Shown piece after piece: positions 35,491 to 44,148 of a stretch of 64,000 nt of DNA. The notes under the pieces were generated by a model. That model did not search any database and was not told the DNA's origin. It saw only the letters and a program-made list of their open reading frames with translations. The DNA comes from Rhizobium leguminosarum (GTDB lineage: Bacteria; Pseudomonadota; Alphaproteobacteria; Rhizobiales; Rhizobiaceae): assembly GCF_004123835.1 (NCBI RefSeq), contig NZ_MZMU01000003.1, positions 558,001 to 622,000 on the forward strand, read 5' to 3'. Position 1 is the stretch's first letter. Every line of letters starts with the position of its first letter. Made by a program: the position numbers and the translations under genes.

Positions 35491-36519
35491 ATGTTTCGCA
35501 AAGATGTTCTCGATGAATCGCCGTTCGTTATTGCCGAAGTAGGCCAAAATCATCAGGGAGACCTGGATATCGCCAGGGAATACATTCGAATTTACGCATT
35601 CGAAGGCGCGGATGCGATCAAGTTTCAGACGCGCAACAACAGGTACCTTTTTTCTGAGGATGCTTATGCGGCGGGGTATGACAGCGAAAACGCTTTTGCA
35701 GAAACCTACGGCGCTCATCGAGAGAAGCTCGAATTAAAACCGGAATGGTTGCCGATCCTGAAAGCTGATTGCGAAAAGCACGGCGTGAAGTTCATGTCGA
35801 CGCCATTCGACGAACCGAGCCTTGATATCCTCCAGCAGATTGATGTCGACCTGTTGAAAGTGGCTTCGTTCGATCTTGGGAACCTTCCCTTCCTCAATCG
35901 GATCGCGAAACTCGGTAAGCCCGTAGTCATGAGCATTGGCGGCGGCAAGATCGAACAGATCCGGTCCAGCGTCGAGGTCGTGTTGAAGCATCACAATCAG
36001 TTGGCGATCCTGCACTGCGTCTCCGAATACCCGTGCGAGTACAACCGCCTTGGGCTGGACAACATCGAGAATCTGATCAAGGAGTTTCCGGATTGTGTCA
36101 TCGGCTCGTCCGATCACTTCAACGGGACCTTGTCGGGCCCGATTGCCTACATGAAGGGCGCGCGCGTATTCGAAAAGCACGTTACCCTCAACCGCGCCTG
36201 GAAGGGCACGGACCACAGCTTTGCACTGGAGCCCGATGGCTTCCGCAAGTTCGTGCGTGACATCAAGCGCGTCCGCGCGATGATGCCTCAGAAGCCGGCG
36301 GACGAGATCGGCAACGAAAGAGTGTTCAAGAAGCTGGGCAAGTCGATCATCGCATACTCGGACATCCGCGTCGGCGAAGAGCTGACCCTGGACAAGCTTT
36401 CGGGTCGCATTTTCAATACCCATTACATACCTGTGCGGGAGAGCAATAAGGTTCTCGGAAAGACCGTGAAGCGGGATATTGCAAAGGGTGAACCCATTCA
36501 ATACTCCGATTTCGACTGA
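35491..36519 (+). CDS. NeuB-family ulosonic acid synthase
   Basis: A 342-residue PEP-dependent aldol synthase. The TIM-barrel NeuB domain (about 1-270) has FVIAEVGQNHQGDLDIAREYI, ADAIKFQTR, FMSTPFDEPSLDIL, LLKVASFDL and EKHVTLNRAWKGTDHSFALEP, and a SAF domain (about 285-342, GKSIIAYSDIRVGEELTLDKLSGR) closes the active site. Relatives join PEP to an N-acyl-hexosamine-type aldose to make sialic, legionaminic or pseudaminic acid. No UDP-GlcNAc epimerase or aminotransferase genes lie nearby, so the aldose here may be different. The start ATG 35491 follows AGAGG. Confidence 0.88.
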   Translation: MFRKDVLDESPFVIAEVGQNHQGDLDIAREYIRIYAFEGADAIKFQTRNNRYLFSEDAYAAGYDSENAFAETYGAHREKLELKPEWLPILKADCEKHGVKFMSTPFDEPSLDILQQIDVDLLKVASFDLGNLPFLNRIAKLGKPVVMSIGGGKIEQIRSSVEVVLKHHNQLAILHCVSEYPCEYNRLGLDNIENLIKEFPDCVIGSSDHFNGTLSGPIAYMKGARVFEKHVTLNRAWKGTDHSFALEPDGFRKFVRDIKRVRAMMPQKPADEIGNERVFKKLGKSIIAYSDIRVGEELTLDKLSGRIFNTHYIPVRESNKVLGKTVKRDIAKGEPIQYSDFD

Positions 36520-36606
36520 GCTTCCGATCCGAGGTGTCAAGGGGATGCGCACCGAGCCTCAATACGGAACGTCCCCGAAGAACCCACGGATTGGCAGATC
36601 GGGTAA

Positions 36607-36631
36607 GGAGAGCGGCGCCCAGTCGCTCTCC
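36607..36631 (+). other. Intercistronic hairpin between neuB-like and SDR genes
   Basis: GGAGAGCG, a 9-base loop and CGCTCTCC form a perfect 8-bp stem in the 147-base gap. No U-run follows. It may be an mRNA processing or stabilising element. Confidence 0.5.
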
Positions 36632-36666
36632 GCCTGCGCGGCCTGCATCGAGACGAGGTGGCAATC

Positions 36667-37479
36667 ATGAATGTCGATGGACTTTTTGACGTGAGTGGCG
36701 ACGTCGTCCTTGTAACCGGTGTTTCCGGCCAACTGGGCGGCGAGTACGCCAAGGCTTTTCTTGCGCGCAATGCGCGTGTTGTTGGCCTTGATCTCCGTCC
36801 CTCTGCCGGCAGCCTCGTGATGCAGGACGAATACCCCGACAATTTCATGTTTTGTTCGGCGGACGTGACCAAGAAGGCGTCATTGGAGCAGGCGCTTCAG
36901 GACGTGACCGGTAGATTCGGTACGCCCACCGTCCTCATCAACAATGCCGCTATCGATTCTCCGCCTTCCGCCCCGCCCGAGGAAAACGGCCCGTTTGAAG
37001 ACTACCCGGAAGCGTCTTGGGACAAGGTTATCGACGTGAACCTCAAGGGCGTCTATCTCTCATGCCAGGTATTCGGCGCCGCGATGGCCAATGCCGGCAA
37101 GGGATCAATCATCAACGTCGCTTCCATTTATGGGCTCGTTTCTCCCGACCAGAGCCTCTACGAATATCGCCGAAAGCGCGGAGAGGTCTTCTTCAAACCC
37201 GTGGCCTATTCAGCATCGAAATCCGGTATCCTGAATCTGACGCGATACCTGGCGACTTATTGGGCGAAGCGCAACGTGCGCGTGAACTCGCTCACGATCG
37301 CGGGCGTCTTTAACAACCAGGAGCAGGACTTCCTCGATGTCTACTGCAGCCGGATCCCGATCGGTCGTATGGCGAGCGTCGATGAATACAACGGCGCTAT
37401 GTTATTCTTGGCGAGCCCTGCATCCCGATATATGACGGGCTCTAATCTCATCATCGACGGCGGCTGGACGGCAATCTGA
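36667..37479 (+). CDS. PtmA-like short-chain dehydrogenase/reductase
   Basis: A 270-residue classical SDR with the nucleotide motif VTGVSGQLGGEYA, INNAAID, active-site YSASKSGILNLTRYLA and ILNLT...INDGG-type ending SNLIIDGGWTAI. It resembles the PtmA class found beside NeuB- and CMP-synthetase-like genes in flagellin and LPS glycosylation islands. Cofactor and substrate are not readable. ATG 36667 follows GAGGTGG. It lies 2 bases before the aldehyde dehydrogenase gene, so the two oxidoreductases probably act in sequence. Confidence 0.85.
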   Translation: MNVDGLFDVSGDVVLVTGVSGQLGGEYAKAFLARNARVVGLDLRPSAGSLVMQDEYPDNFMFCSADVTKKASLEQALQDVTGRFGTPTVLINNAAIDSPPSAPPEENGPFEDYPEASWDKVIDVNLKGVYLSCQVFGAAMANAGKGSIINVASIYGLVSPDQSLYEYRRKRGEVFFKPVAYSASKSGILNLTRYLATYWAKRNVRVNSLTIAGVFNNQEQDFLDVYCSRIPIGRMASVDEYNGAMLFLASPASRYMTGSNLIIDGGWTAI

Positions 37480-37481
37480 AC

Positions 37482-38942
37482 ATGACGACGCTTCGCATTC
37501 TCAATTGGATCAACGGCCAGGCCAGCCACGCCTCGAGTGAAGGATGGCTTGAGAAATTTAATCCGCACAGCGGCGAACTCCTTTATCACGTGGCTGACTC
37601 CTCGCAGAGGGATGTTGAGCAAGCGATAACGGCAGCGCGTTCGGCGTTCCCAGCCTGGGCGGAGCTTACACCCGTAAAGCGCGGCCAGATTATGATGGAT
37701 ATCGTCGCCCTGATGAAGCGACGTTCCGATGAGCTGGCGGATTGCATTGCGCTTGAAACCGGCAAACCTCCGCAGGATGCCAAAGGCGAGACGGGCGGAG
37801 CGATCATGCAGGCGGAATATTTCGCCGGCGAGGGTATGCGCCTATATGCCAGGTCGCTGACCTCAGGCACGCCCGGCAAATACAGCCACACCGTGCGCCA
37901 ACCTCGTGGCGTAGCCGGCCTGATCGTGCCGGCAAATACGCCGATCGCCAATATCGCATGGAAGACTTTTCCTGCGCTTATTTGCGGCAACACGGTGGTT
38001 CTAAAAGCTGCCGAGGACTCTCCGCGCATAGCTCAACTCTTTGCAGAGCTGACCAAGGAGGCGGGACTGCCCGACGGCGTATTCAACGTCGTGCATGGCC
38101 GTGGCGAGCCGGCTGGCTCGACGTTGGTCACAGATGAGCGGGTCGACATTATCAGCTTCACGGGCTCAACCGGAGTAGGCCGCAGGATTGCGGAAGTCGC
38201 CGGAAAGCGTCTCGCACGTATTTCTCTCGAACTGGGCGGCAAGAACCCCTTCGTCGTCTGTGATGACGCCGATCTCGATCAGGCGGTGCACTGGGCGGCG
38301 CTGTCAGCCTTCAGCAATGCCGGCCAGCGCTGCGCTGCCGGTAGCCGCATGCTGGTCTTTAGGTCGATCTACGAGGAGTTTCGGAACCGACTGACCGCAA
38401 AGGCCAGAAGCCTCAAGCTGGGTGTTGCCGCCGGATGCGATCTCGGGCCGCTCGTCAGCCTCCGCCAGCAGCAGTCTGTGCTTTCCGCCATCGAGCGCGC
38501 AAAAGAACAGGGCGGCCAGGTGCTTTGTGGGGGACGCACACCGGACGCACCGGAGTTGGCCGGAGGCTATTATGTCGAGCCTACAGTTATCGATGGCCTT
38601 GCCACCACGTCGGATCTCAGTTGCAAGGAAGTCTTCGGTCCGGTGACGACACTCCATCCCATCGGCAGCATGGCCGAGGCGCTGGACGTAGCAAACGCCA
38701 CCGAATACGGATTGACCGCTGCTGTGCACACCCGCAACGTCGATCGCGCGATGTGGTTCGCCCAAAGGGTCAAAGCCGGCGTCGCCAACGTCAACATGGG
38801 TACGTATGGGAGCGAGCCGCACATGCCGTTCGGCGGCTTCGGGTCGTCCGGGAATGGCACGCGCGAGCCTGGAGTCGAGGCGCTAGATGTGTATTCGGAA
38901 CTGAAAAACATCTCCTTCCTTGTCCGCCCGGGGATGCTTTGA
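37482..38942 (+). CDS. Aldehyde dehydrogenase family protein
   Basis: A 486-residue NAD(P)-dependent aldehyde dehydrogenase. The active site is readable: the catalytic Cys in NAGQRCAAGSRML, the general-base Glu in ISLELGGKNPFVV, Asn in LIVPANTPIANIAWKTFPAL and the cofactor motif FTGSTGVGRRIAE. The C-terminal PFGGFGSSGNGTREPGVEALDVYSELK is standard. Being between an SDR and a CMP-sugar synthetase, it likely oxidises an aldehyde of the sugar precursor to a carboxylate. The CMP-synthetase gene starts 2 bases after its stop. Confidence 0.87.
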   Translation: MTTLRILNWINGQASHASSEGWLEKFNPHSGELLYHVADSSQRDVEQAITAARSAFPAWAELTPVKRGQIMMDIVALMKRRSDELADCIALETGKPPQDAKGETGGAIMQAEYFAGEGMRLYARSLTSGTPGKYSHTVRQPRGVAGLIVPANTPIANIAWKTFPALICGNTVVLKAAEDSPRIAQLFAELTKEAGLPDGVFNVVHGRGEPAGSTLVTDERVDIISFTGSTGVGRRIAEVAGKRLARISLELGGKNPFVVCDDADLDQAVHWAALSAFSNAGQRCAAGSRMLVFRSIYEEFRNRLTAKARSLKLGVAAGCDLGPLVSLRQQQSVLSAIERAKEQGGQVLCGGRTPDAPELAGGYYVEPTVIDGLATTSDLSCKEVFGPVTTLHPIGSMAEALDVANATEYGLTAAVHTRNVDRAMWFAQRVKAGVANVNMGTYGSEPHMPFGGFGSSGNGTREPGVEALDVYSELKNISFLVRPGML

Positions 38943-38944
38943 TC

Positions 38945-39715
38945 ATGACGACGAAACCGCGCTCTGTTGCCTTTATTCCCGCACGCTCTGGTTCAAAGCG
39001 GGTACCCAACAAGAATGTCCGGCCGTTGGCCGACCATCCCATGATCGCCTATTCGATCCGCGCCGCCATCGACAGCGGTGTTTTTGACGCGGTTATCTGT
39101 GCAACGGACAGCGAGATCTATGCGGACATCGCCCGCCACTATGGCGCCGAAGTGCCGTTTCTGCGTGCCGCGGAGATCTCCACCGACAAATCGCCGGATA
39201 TCGAATGGGTGGTTTGGATGCTGGAACAACTTCGTGTCGAGGGGCGCGAGTTCGACGTATTCAGCATTCTGCGCCCCACCAGCCCGTTTCGTCTTCCAGA
39301 GACGATCCAGCGGGCATGGCAGCACTTCACGGCGGATCCAAGAGCAGATTCTCTTCGCGCAATCGAAAAATGCAAGCAGCATCCCGGCAAGATGTGGGTC
39401 ATACGCGAGAACAGGATGCTGCCACTAATCCCATTCAGCATCGGCACGACGCCATGGCATAGCAGTCAGTATGCGGCTCTGCCCGAAGTCTATGCGCAGG
39501 ATGCCAGCCTTGAGATTGCGTGGTCGCGTGTCCCGCTCGAAAGCAACAGCATCGCCGGCGAATCGATCATCCCTTTCGTCAGCCAAGGCTATGAAGGCTT
39601 CGATATCAACGAACCGGCCGACTGGTGGATGGCTGAGCGATTGCTGGCGACGCAATCGGCGGTTCTCCCAAATATCTCAATCAACCCCTATAACCTATTG
39701 AATAGACCGGAGTAA
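38945..39715 (+). CDS. Acylneuraminate cytidylyltransferase-like (CMP-ulosonate synthetase)
   Basis: A 256-residue nucleotidyltransferase with the signature FIPARSGSKRVPNKNVRPLADHPMIAYSI (CTP loop) and ILRPTSPFRLPETI. It should activate the NeuB product as CMP-sugar. It is nearer to PtmB/NeuA than to KdsB. The transketolase gene starts 3 bases after its stop. It is translated from the ATG at 38945; upstream open frame overlaps the dehydrogenase and is spurious. Confidence 0.86.
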   Translation: MTTKPRSVAFIPARSGSKRVPNKNVRPLADHPMIAYSIRAAIDSGVFDAVICATDSEIYADIARHYGAEVPFLRAAEISTDKSPDIEWVVWMLEQLRVEGREFDVFSILRPTSPFRLPETIQRAWQHFTADPRADSLRAIEKCKQHPGKMWVIRENRMLPLIPFSIGTTPWHSSQYAALPEVYAQDASLEIAWSRVPLESNSIAGESIIPFVSQGYEGFDINEPADWWMAERLLATQSAVLPNISINPYNLLNRPE

Positions 39716-39718
39716 ATC

Positions 39719-41629
39719 GTGGGCGATCTCGTAGGACAAGCGGTAGAAGGCACCCTTTATTACCTGCCGTATAAGGAATTTCAGCGGGTACGTACGATCA
39801 GCGCACCTCGCGAGCAGAGAGCAGCTCTATTTTCTGATATGTGCCGCCTGAACGCGCTCTACATGATCGGTCGGGCCGGCTCCGGTCATATCGGCAGCAG
39901 CTTCAGCAGTCTCGATGTCGTCAGCTGGCTTCTCCTCGAAGAAATGACGGGCGATGATGTCTATTTCAGCTCCAAGGGGCACGATGCGCCAGGCTATTAC
40001 GCGGCACTGATTGGCGCCGGTAAGCTCGATTTCGAGCTTACCCACAAACTTCGCCAGATAGATGGTCTGCCCGGCCATCCCGACGTCGGCACTCCGGGTA
40101 TGGTGACAAATACTGGCTCGCTCGGCATGGGCGTCTCTAAGGCCAAGGGCATGGTGATTGCGAACAGGCTTAACAACCGCCCGGGGCGCATCTTCGTGAT
40201 GACGGGCGACGGCGAGCTTCAGGAAGGCCAGTTCTGGGAATCCCTAGTCTCGGCAGCCAATTTTGGGCTGCAGGAGATTACGGTCATCATCGATCACAAC
40301 AAGCTGCAGTCGGACACTTTCGTGAAGAACGTGTCTGATCTTGGTGACCTTGAGGCAAAACTCAGGGCGTTTGGATGGTGTGTCGCTCGCTGTGACGGAA
40401 ACGATATTGCTGCTTTTGCCGCCACACTGACCGCCATCCAAGACGATCCACGTCCGAAAATTATCGTTGCCGATACCGTCAAGGGCAAGGGCGTCTCCTT
40501 CATGGAGCACACCTCGCTGGATTCCGACGTGGCCATGTACCGCTTCCACAGCGGCGCGCCTGATGCGAGTAACTATTGCGCTGCTGCGCAGGAAATTATG
40601 GATCGTCTGCAAGCCAATCTGAGCGGCGCCGGTATCACCGGGCTGGAGTTTGAAACGCTGGAGCGGCCTGCATCCGCGGCCCCGTCGGAAAAGGCTCAGC
40701 GCCTGGTTGCCGCCTACAGCAAGGCTCTGATCGCACAGGCTGAGAAGCATTCGAACCTCGTTGCCCTTGACGCAGATCTGGTGCTGGATACCGGCCTCAT
40801 CCCATTCCGCGAGCAGTTTCCCGATCGATTTGTCGAATGCGGTATCGCAGAACAGGATATGGTTTCCACAGCCGGCGGCATGGCGCTGAACGGCCTGCTG
40901 CCGATCGTCCACTCATTCGCGTGCTTCCTGTCGACGCGGCCAAATGAGCAGATCTACAACAACGCCACGGAAAAGACGAAGATTATATATGTCGGCTCCC
41001 TTGCAGGCGTCGTTCCCGGCGGCCCGGGCCACTCGCATCAATCCGTTCGAGACATCTCTGCGCTGGCAGCCATGCCTGGAATGACGCTGGTCGAGCCGTC
41101 TTGCGATGCGGAAGTTGGTCTGCTCCTGGATTGGTGCGTGAACGAAGCTCCTGGCAGCAGCTACATTCGGCTGATTTCACTACCTTGGGAAATCCCGTAT
41201 TCACTTCCGGCCGACTACCGGCCAACAAACGGCCGAGGACTCACTTTGGCTGAAGGAGAGGATGTCGCCATCATCGCTTACGGACCGGTGCTCCTGAGCA
41301 ATGCGATCGCCGCCTCAAAAGTGCTCGCTGAGAAGCACGGTATCAGTGCCAAGGTCATCAACCTACCTTGGCTAAATCACGTGGATGCGGAGTGGCTGCA
41401 ATCGACGGTTTCAGCTTGCAAGGCAGTTGTTTGCCTCGACAACCACTATGTCATCGGTGGTCAAGGCGATACGATCGCGCGTGCGCTTGCCGAGGCCGGA
41501 ACCGGAATTCCCGTCAAGCACATCGGGATCACCGAGGTTCCTCCTAGCGGAACCAACGTCCAAGTCCTCGGCGCCGTTGGCCTCGATGCCTCGGCGATCG
41601 CCGAGACGGTCGCGTCGGTACTCCGTTGA
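39719..41629 (+). CDS. Transketolase, single chain
   Basis: A 636-residue thiamine-diphosphate enzyme with both N- and C-terminal halves. The TPP motif is GDGELQEGQFWESLVSAANFGLQEITVIIDHNK, followed by the pyrimidine-binding domain with FVECGIAEQDMVSTAGGMALNG and a C-terminal domain. It is an unusual member for central metabolism, and its place after a CMP-sugar synthetase points to building or trimming a sugar chain by two carbons for the polysaccharide. GTG start 39719 with CCGGAG; an N-terminal extension of about 35 residues precedes the core. Confidence 0.88.
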   Translation: MGDLVGQAVEGTLYYLPYKEFQRVRTISAPREQRAALFSDMCRLNALYMIGRAGSGHIGSSFSSLDVVSWLLLEEMTGDDVYFSSKGHDAPGYYAALIGAGKLDFELTHKLRQIDGLPGHPDVGTPGMVTNTGSLGMGVSKAKGMVIANRLNNRPGRIFVMTGDGELQEGQFWESLVSAANFGLQEITVIIDHNKLQSDTFVKNVSDLGDLEAKLRAFGWCVARCDGNDIAAFAATLTAIQDDPRPKIIVADTVKGKGVSFMEHTSLDSDVAMYRFHSGAPDASNYCAAAQEIMDRLQANLSGAGITGLEFETLERPASAAPSEKAQRLVAAYSKALIAQAEKHSNLVALDADLVLDTGLIPFREQFPDRFVECGIAEQDMVSTAGGMALNGLLPIVHSFACFLSTRPNEQIYNNATEKTKIIYVGSLAGVVPGGPGHSHQSVRDISALAAMPGMTLVEPSCDAEVGLLLDWCVNEAPGSSYIRLISLPWEIPYSLPADYRPTNGRGLTLAEGEDVAIIAYGPVLLSNAIAASKVLAEKHGISAKVINLPWLNHVDAEWLQSTVSACKAVVCLDNHYVIGGQGDTIARALAEAGTGIPVKHIGITEVPPSGTNVQVLGAVGLDASAIAETVASVLR

Positions 41630-41751
41630 TGCGGGTGTCGCGCGCGTACGGGCTCTCTATGAGGGTGGCCACGGCAAGCGTCGTGGCCAGGTTGGTCTTG
41701 CCATGTCGTGGCTCGCCGACCGGCCAGCTAGCCGCAGAGGCACGTGACTGA
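41629..41751 (+). CDS. Possible 40-aa coupled microprotein
   Basis: The ATG at 41629 overlaps the transketolase stop (TGATG), and the TGA at 41749-41751 overlaps the next gene's ATG in the same way. The 40-residue product (MRVSRAYGLSMRV...AAEARD) has no recognisable feature. Double TGATG coupling suggests that ribosomes pass through it, but it may be a chance open frame. Confidence 0.3.
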   Translation: MRVSRAYGLSMRVATASVVARLVLPCRGSPTGQLAAEARD

Positions 41752-43472
41752 TGAGCATGCATTTTATTCGCAGGGCGATCAGATTTGCCAAGAGAGTTGT
41801 GAGTTCGAAGCTGTCGCTGCAACAAAGTTCTGCGCCCGCGGCGGCTCAGCAGTTTTCGGACTGGCGCCGCCATCTCGGCACGTCCATCGATTGGAAAAGG
41901 GCCTTATCCTCTGTTTCGAAAGGCCAGGAAGTTCTTATCGCGACGAGCGTCGGCGGTCTGTCGGCCGCGACGATCCTCGAAGGAATGCTTGGCGTCGCTC
42001 TTACCTTGCGCGGTGCGCGGGTTCGCTTTCTCTTATGTGACGCAGTTCTTCCGGCCTGTCTTCACATACATGCCGGAAAAATCAGGGATCCGGCCGTCAT
42101 CACAGAGTACAGGCTCAACAAGGAAATCTGTCCAGGTTGCATCGGAAGGGGTAGATCGCATTACGGCTCTCTTGGACTGCCGGTCTCCTACTACAGCGAC
42201 TTCATTTCTGAAGAAGAGAGACGTGCATTGCGCAAGACAGCCCGCGAGATGCCGGTTTCGGAAATTCGCGGCTTTCGGCTGAAAGATATGAATCTGGGCG
42301 AGCACGCGATGGCAGGCACCTTGCGCTTCTTCGCTTCGGGAAACCTCCCGGCAACCCAGGAAGCCGAAGATGTATTGCGGCGCTATTTTGAGGCGGCTCT
42401 GATCACGGAGACGGTCATTCAGAGATACCATGAGCAGTTTTCGCCGGAAGTCGCCGTGTTTCACCATGGTATCTACGTCCCTCAGGGGGTAATCGGGGAA
42501 GTCTGTCGTGCCCATGGCACCCGAGTCGCCAACTGGCAGGTCGGCTATCGCAAGAAGACCTTCATTTTCTCGCACAAGGAAACCTACCACCATACTCTGA
42601 TAAACGAGTCTACCGACTGCTGGACAGACGTTCCTTGGAGCGAGGCCACGGAGAAGGAGATCATGTCCTATCTCAAGAGCCGCTGGTACGGCAGCAATGA
42701 CTGGATATGGTTTCATGATCAGCCGAAGCATGACGCAGAACTTATCGCCAAGGAGACCGGCATCGACTTTTCGAAGCCCACCATCAGTCTCCTGACCAAT
42801 GTCTTCTGGGATGCGCAACTCCATTTCAAGGCCAATGCCTTCAGGGACATGCTCGACTGGGTGCTGCAGAGTATTGAGTATTTTAAGGGACGTCCCGATC
42901 TTCAACTGGCTATTCGGATTCATCCTGCCGAAGTCCGTGGCGCCATCCCCTCACGGCAGCCGCTCGTGGATGAAATCCGCAAGGTTTATCCGACCCTGCC
43001 GGACAATGTTTACGTCATACCGCCGGACAGCCAGGTCAGTACCTATGTTCTCTGTGAGAACAGTGACACTGTAGTTATCTATGGGACAAAAACCGGCGTG
43101 GAACTGACAGCCATGGGAATTCCCGTGGTCGTTGCAGGTGAGGCGTGGATACGTAATAAGGGCCTCACCATGGATGCGACCTCGCCGGAGAATTATTTCG
43201 ACTTGCTCGACCGGCTGCCGGTCGGCAAGCGGTTGGACGCCGATACGATCAATCGGGCTAGAAAATACGCATTCCATTTCTTTTTTCGACGCTTCATCCC
43301 TATCGAGTTCATGGAACCGTCGAGCAATGACGCTCCCTACGAAATTAGGATCAACGACCTGCAGGATCTGCTTCCGGGCCGGGATGCGGGCCTTGACGTC
43401 CTATGCAACGGTATTCTTGATGGAAGCGAGTTCGTGTATCCGGCGGAAAAATATATCGGGAGAACGCAGTGA
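41751..43472 (+). CDS. KpsS/KpsC-like (capsule type) glycosyltransferase, paralogue 1
   Basis: A 573-residue protein. The C-terminal half has features of capsule polysaccharide GT-B enzymes: LAIRIHPAEVRGAIPSRQP, VIYGTKTGVELTAMGIPVVVAGEAW and GLTMDATSPENYFDLLDRLP. The N-terminal part has four cysteines, at 96, 103 (LLCDAVLPAC), 127 and 130 (CPGC), that are conserved in the second paralogue at 52342. Relatives KpsS and KpsC transfer Kdo from CMP-Kdo, so it is a candidate user of the CMP-ulosonate made by the upstream cassette. The acceptor is unknown. The next gene overlaps its stop (GTGA). Confidence 0.7.
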   Translation: MSMHFIRRAIRFAKRVVSSKLSLQQSSAPAAAQQFSDWRRHLGTSIDWKRALSSVSKGQEVLIATSVGGLSAATILEGMLGVALTLRGARVRFLLCDAVLPACLHIHAGKIRDPAVITEYRLNKEICPGCIGRGRSHYGSLGLPVSYYSDFISEEERRALRKTAREMPVSEIRGFRLKDMNLGEHAMAGTLRFFASGNLPATQEAEDVLRRYFEAALITETVIQRYHEQFSPEVAVFHHGIYVPQGVIGEVCRAHGTRVANWQVGYRKKTFIFSHKETYHHTLINESTDCWTDVPWSEATEKEIMSYLKSRWYGSNDWIWFHDQPKHDAELIAKETGIDFSKPTISLLTNVFWDAQLHFKANAFRDMLDWVLQSIEYFKGRPDLQLAIRIHPAEVRGAIPSRQPLVDEIRKVYPTLPDNVYVIPPDSQVSTYVLCENSDTVVIYGTKTGVELTAMGIPVVVAGEAWIRNKGLTMDATSPENYFDLLDRLPVGKRLDADTINRARKYAFHFFFRRFIPIEFMEPSSNDAPYEIRINDLQDLLPGRDAGLDVLCNGILDGSEFVYPAEKYIGRTQ

Positions 43473-44134
43473 GACCGCATTGGGATCACGCCTTCGCAAG
43501 TGGCGGCGTCTACCAGGAACCGGATAATTGGTCCAAACTGCTGGATCCTGTCTTCCGCGTAGGAGAAAGGCTCTACGGCCAATATTCCATGCGGCGGATC
43601 TGGGCTGCCTGGAAGAAGGCGGCGCTGCTGGAACCGGGCGTCAGACTTGGCGGAAATGCTAGATTGATCAACAAGCACACCAGGGATGCAGCCCGTATTG
43701 GCGAGAACACAGTGTGCCGAGGGATCATCCGGGTCGAGCGCGGCGCACGTGTCGATATCGGCAAAGAGGTCTATCTGGGCGATGAGGCCATCATCAGCGC
43801 CATGGAGTCCGTCACCATCGGCCGGGGAACGCTGATTGCGCATGGAGTCCAGATTTTCGACAATACCTCTCATCCGATCGATTGGAGAGGTCGCGAGCGC
43901 CATTTCAAAAGGATCCTGGGGCAACCTGTTGATGGAAGTATCGAAATCCCTACCGCGCCCGTGTCCATTGGGGAGCATTGCTGGCTGGGATTCGGTTCGG
44001 CAGTGCTGAAAGGTGTGACAATCGGTGATCGTTCTATTGTCGCCGCTGGCTGTGTTGTGACAAAAGACGTGCCACCAGACACCCTGGTTGTCTCCTCGAT
44101 GGCAACTTTTATCGATCTGAACAAGCAAGGTTAG
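43469..44134 (+). CDS. Left-handed beta-helix acyltransferase
   Basis: A 221-residue LbH acyltransferase. The hexapeptide repeats run from about residue 75 (IRVERGARVDIGKEVYLGDEAIISAMESVTIGRGTLIAHGVQIFDN), then HPIDW and IGEHCWLGFGSAVLKGVTIGDRSIVAAGCVVTKDVPPDTLV, the maltose/galactoside O-acetyltransferase pattern. It probably O-acetylates a sugar of the polysaccharide. The start GTG 43469 overlaps the previous stop. Confidence 0.87.
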   Translation: MRPHWDHAFASGGVYQEPDNWSKLLDPVFRVGERLYGQYSMRRIWAAWKKAALLEPGVRLGGNARLINKHTRDAARIGENTVCRGIIRVERGARVDIGKEVYLGDEAIISAMESVTIGRGTLIAHGVQIFDNTSHPIDWRGRERHFKRILGQPVDGSIEIPTAPVSIGEHCWLGFGSAVLKGVTIGDRSIVAAGCVVTKDVPPDTLVVSSMATFIDLNKQG

Positions 44135-44148
44135 GAAAGGTCTGCCAA

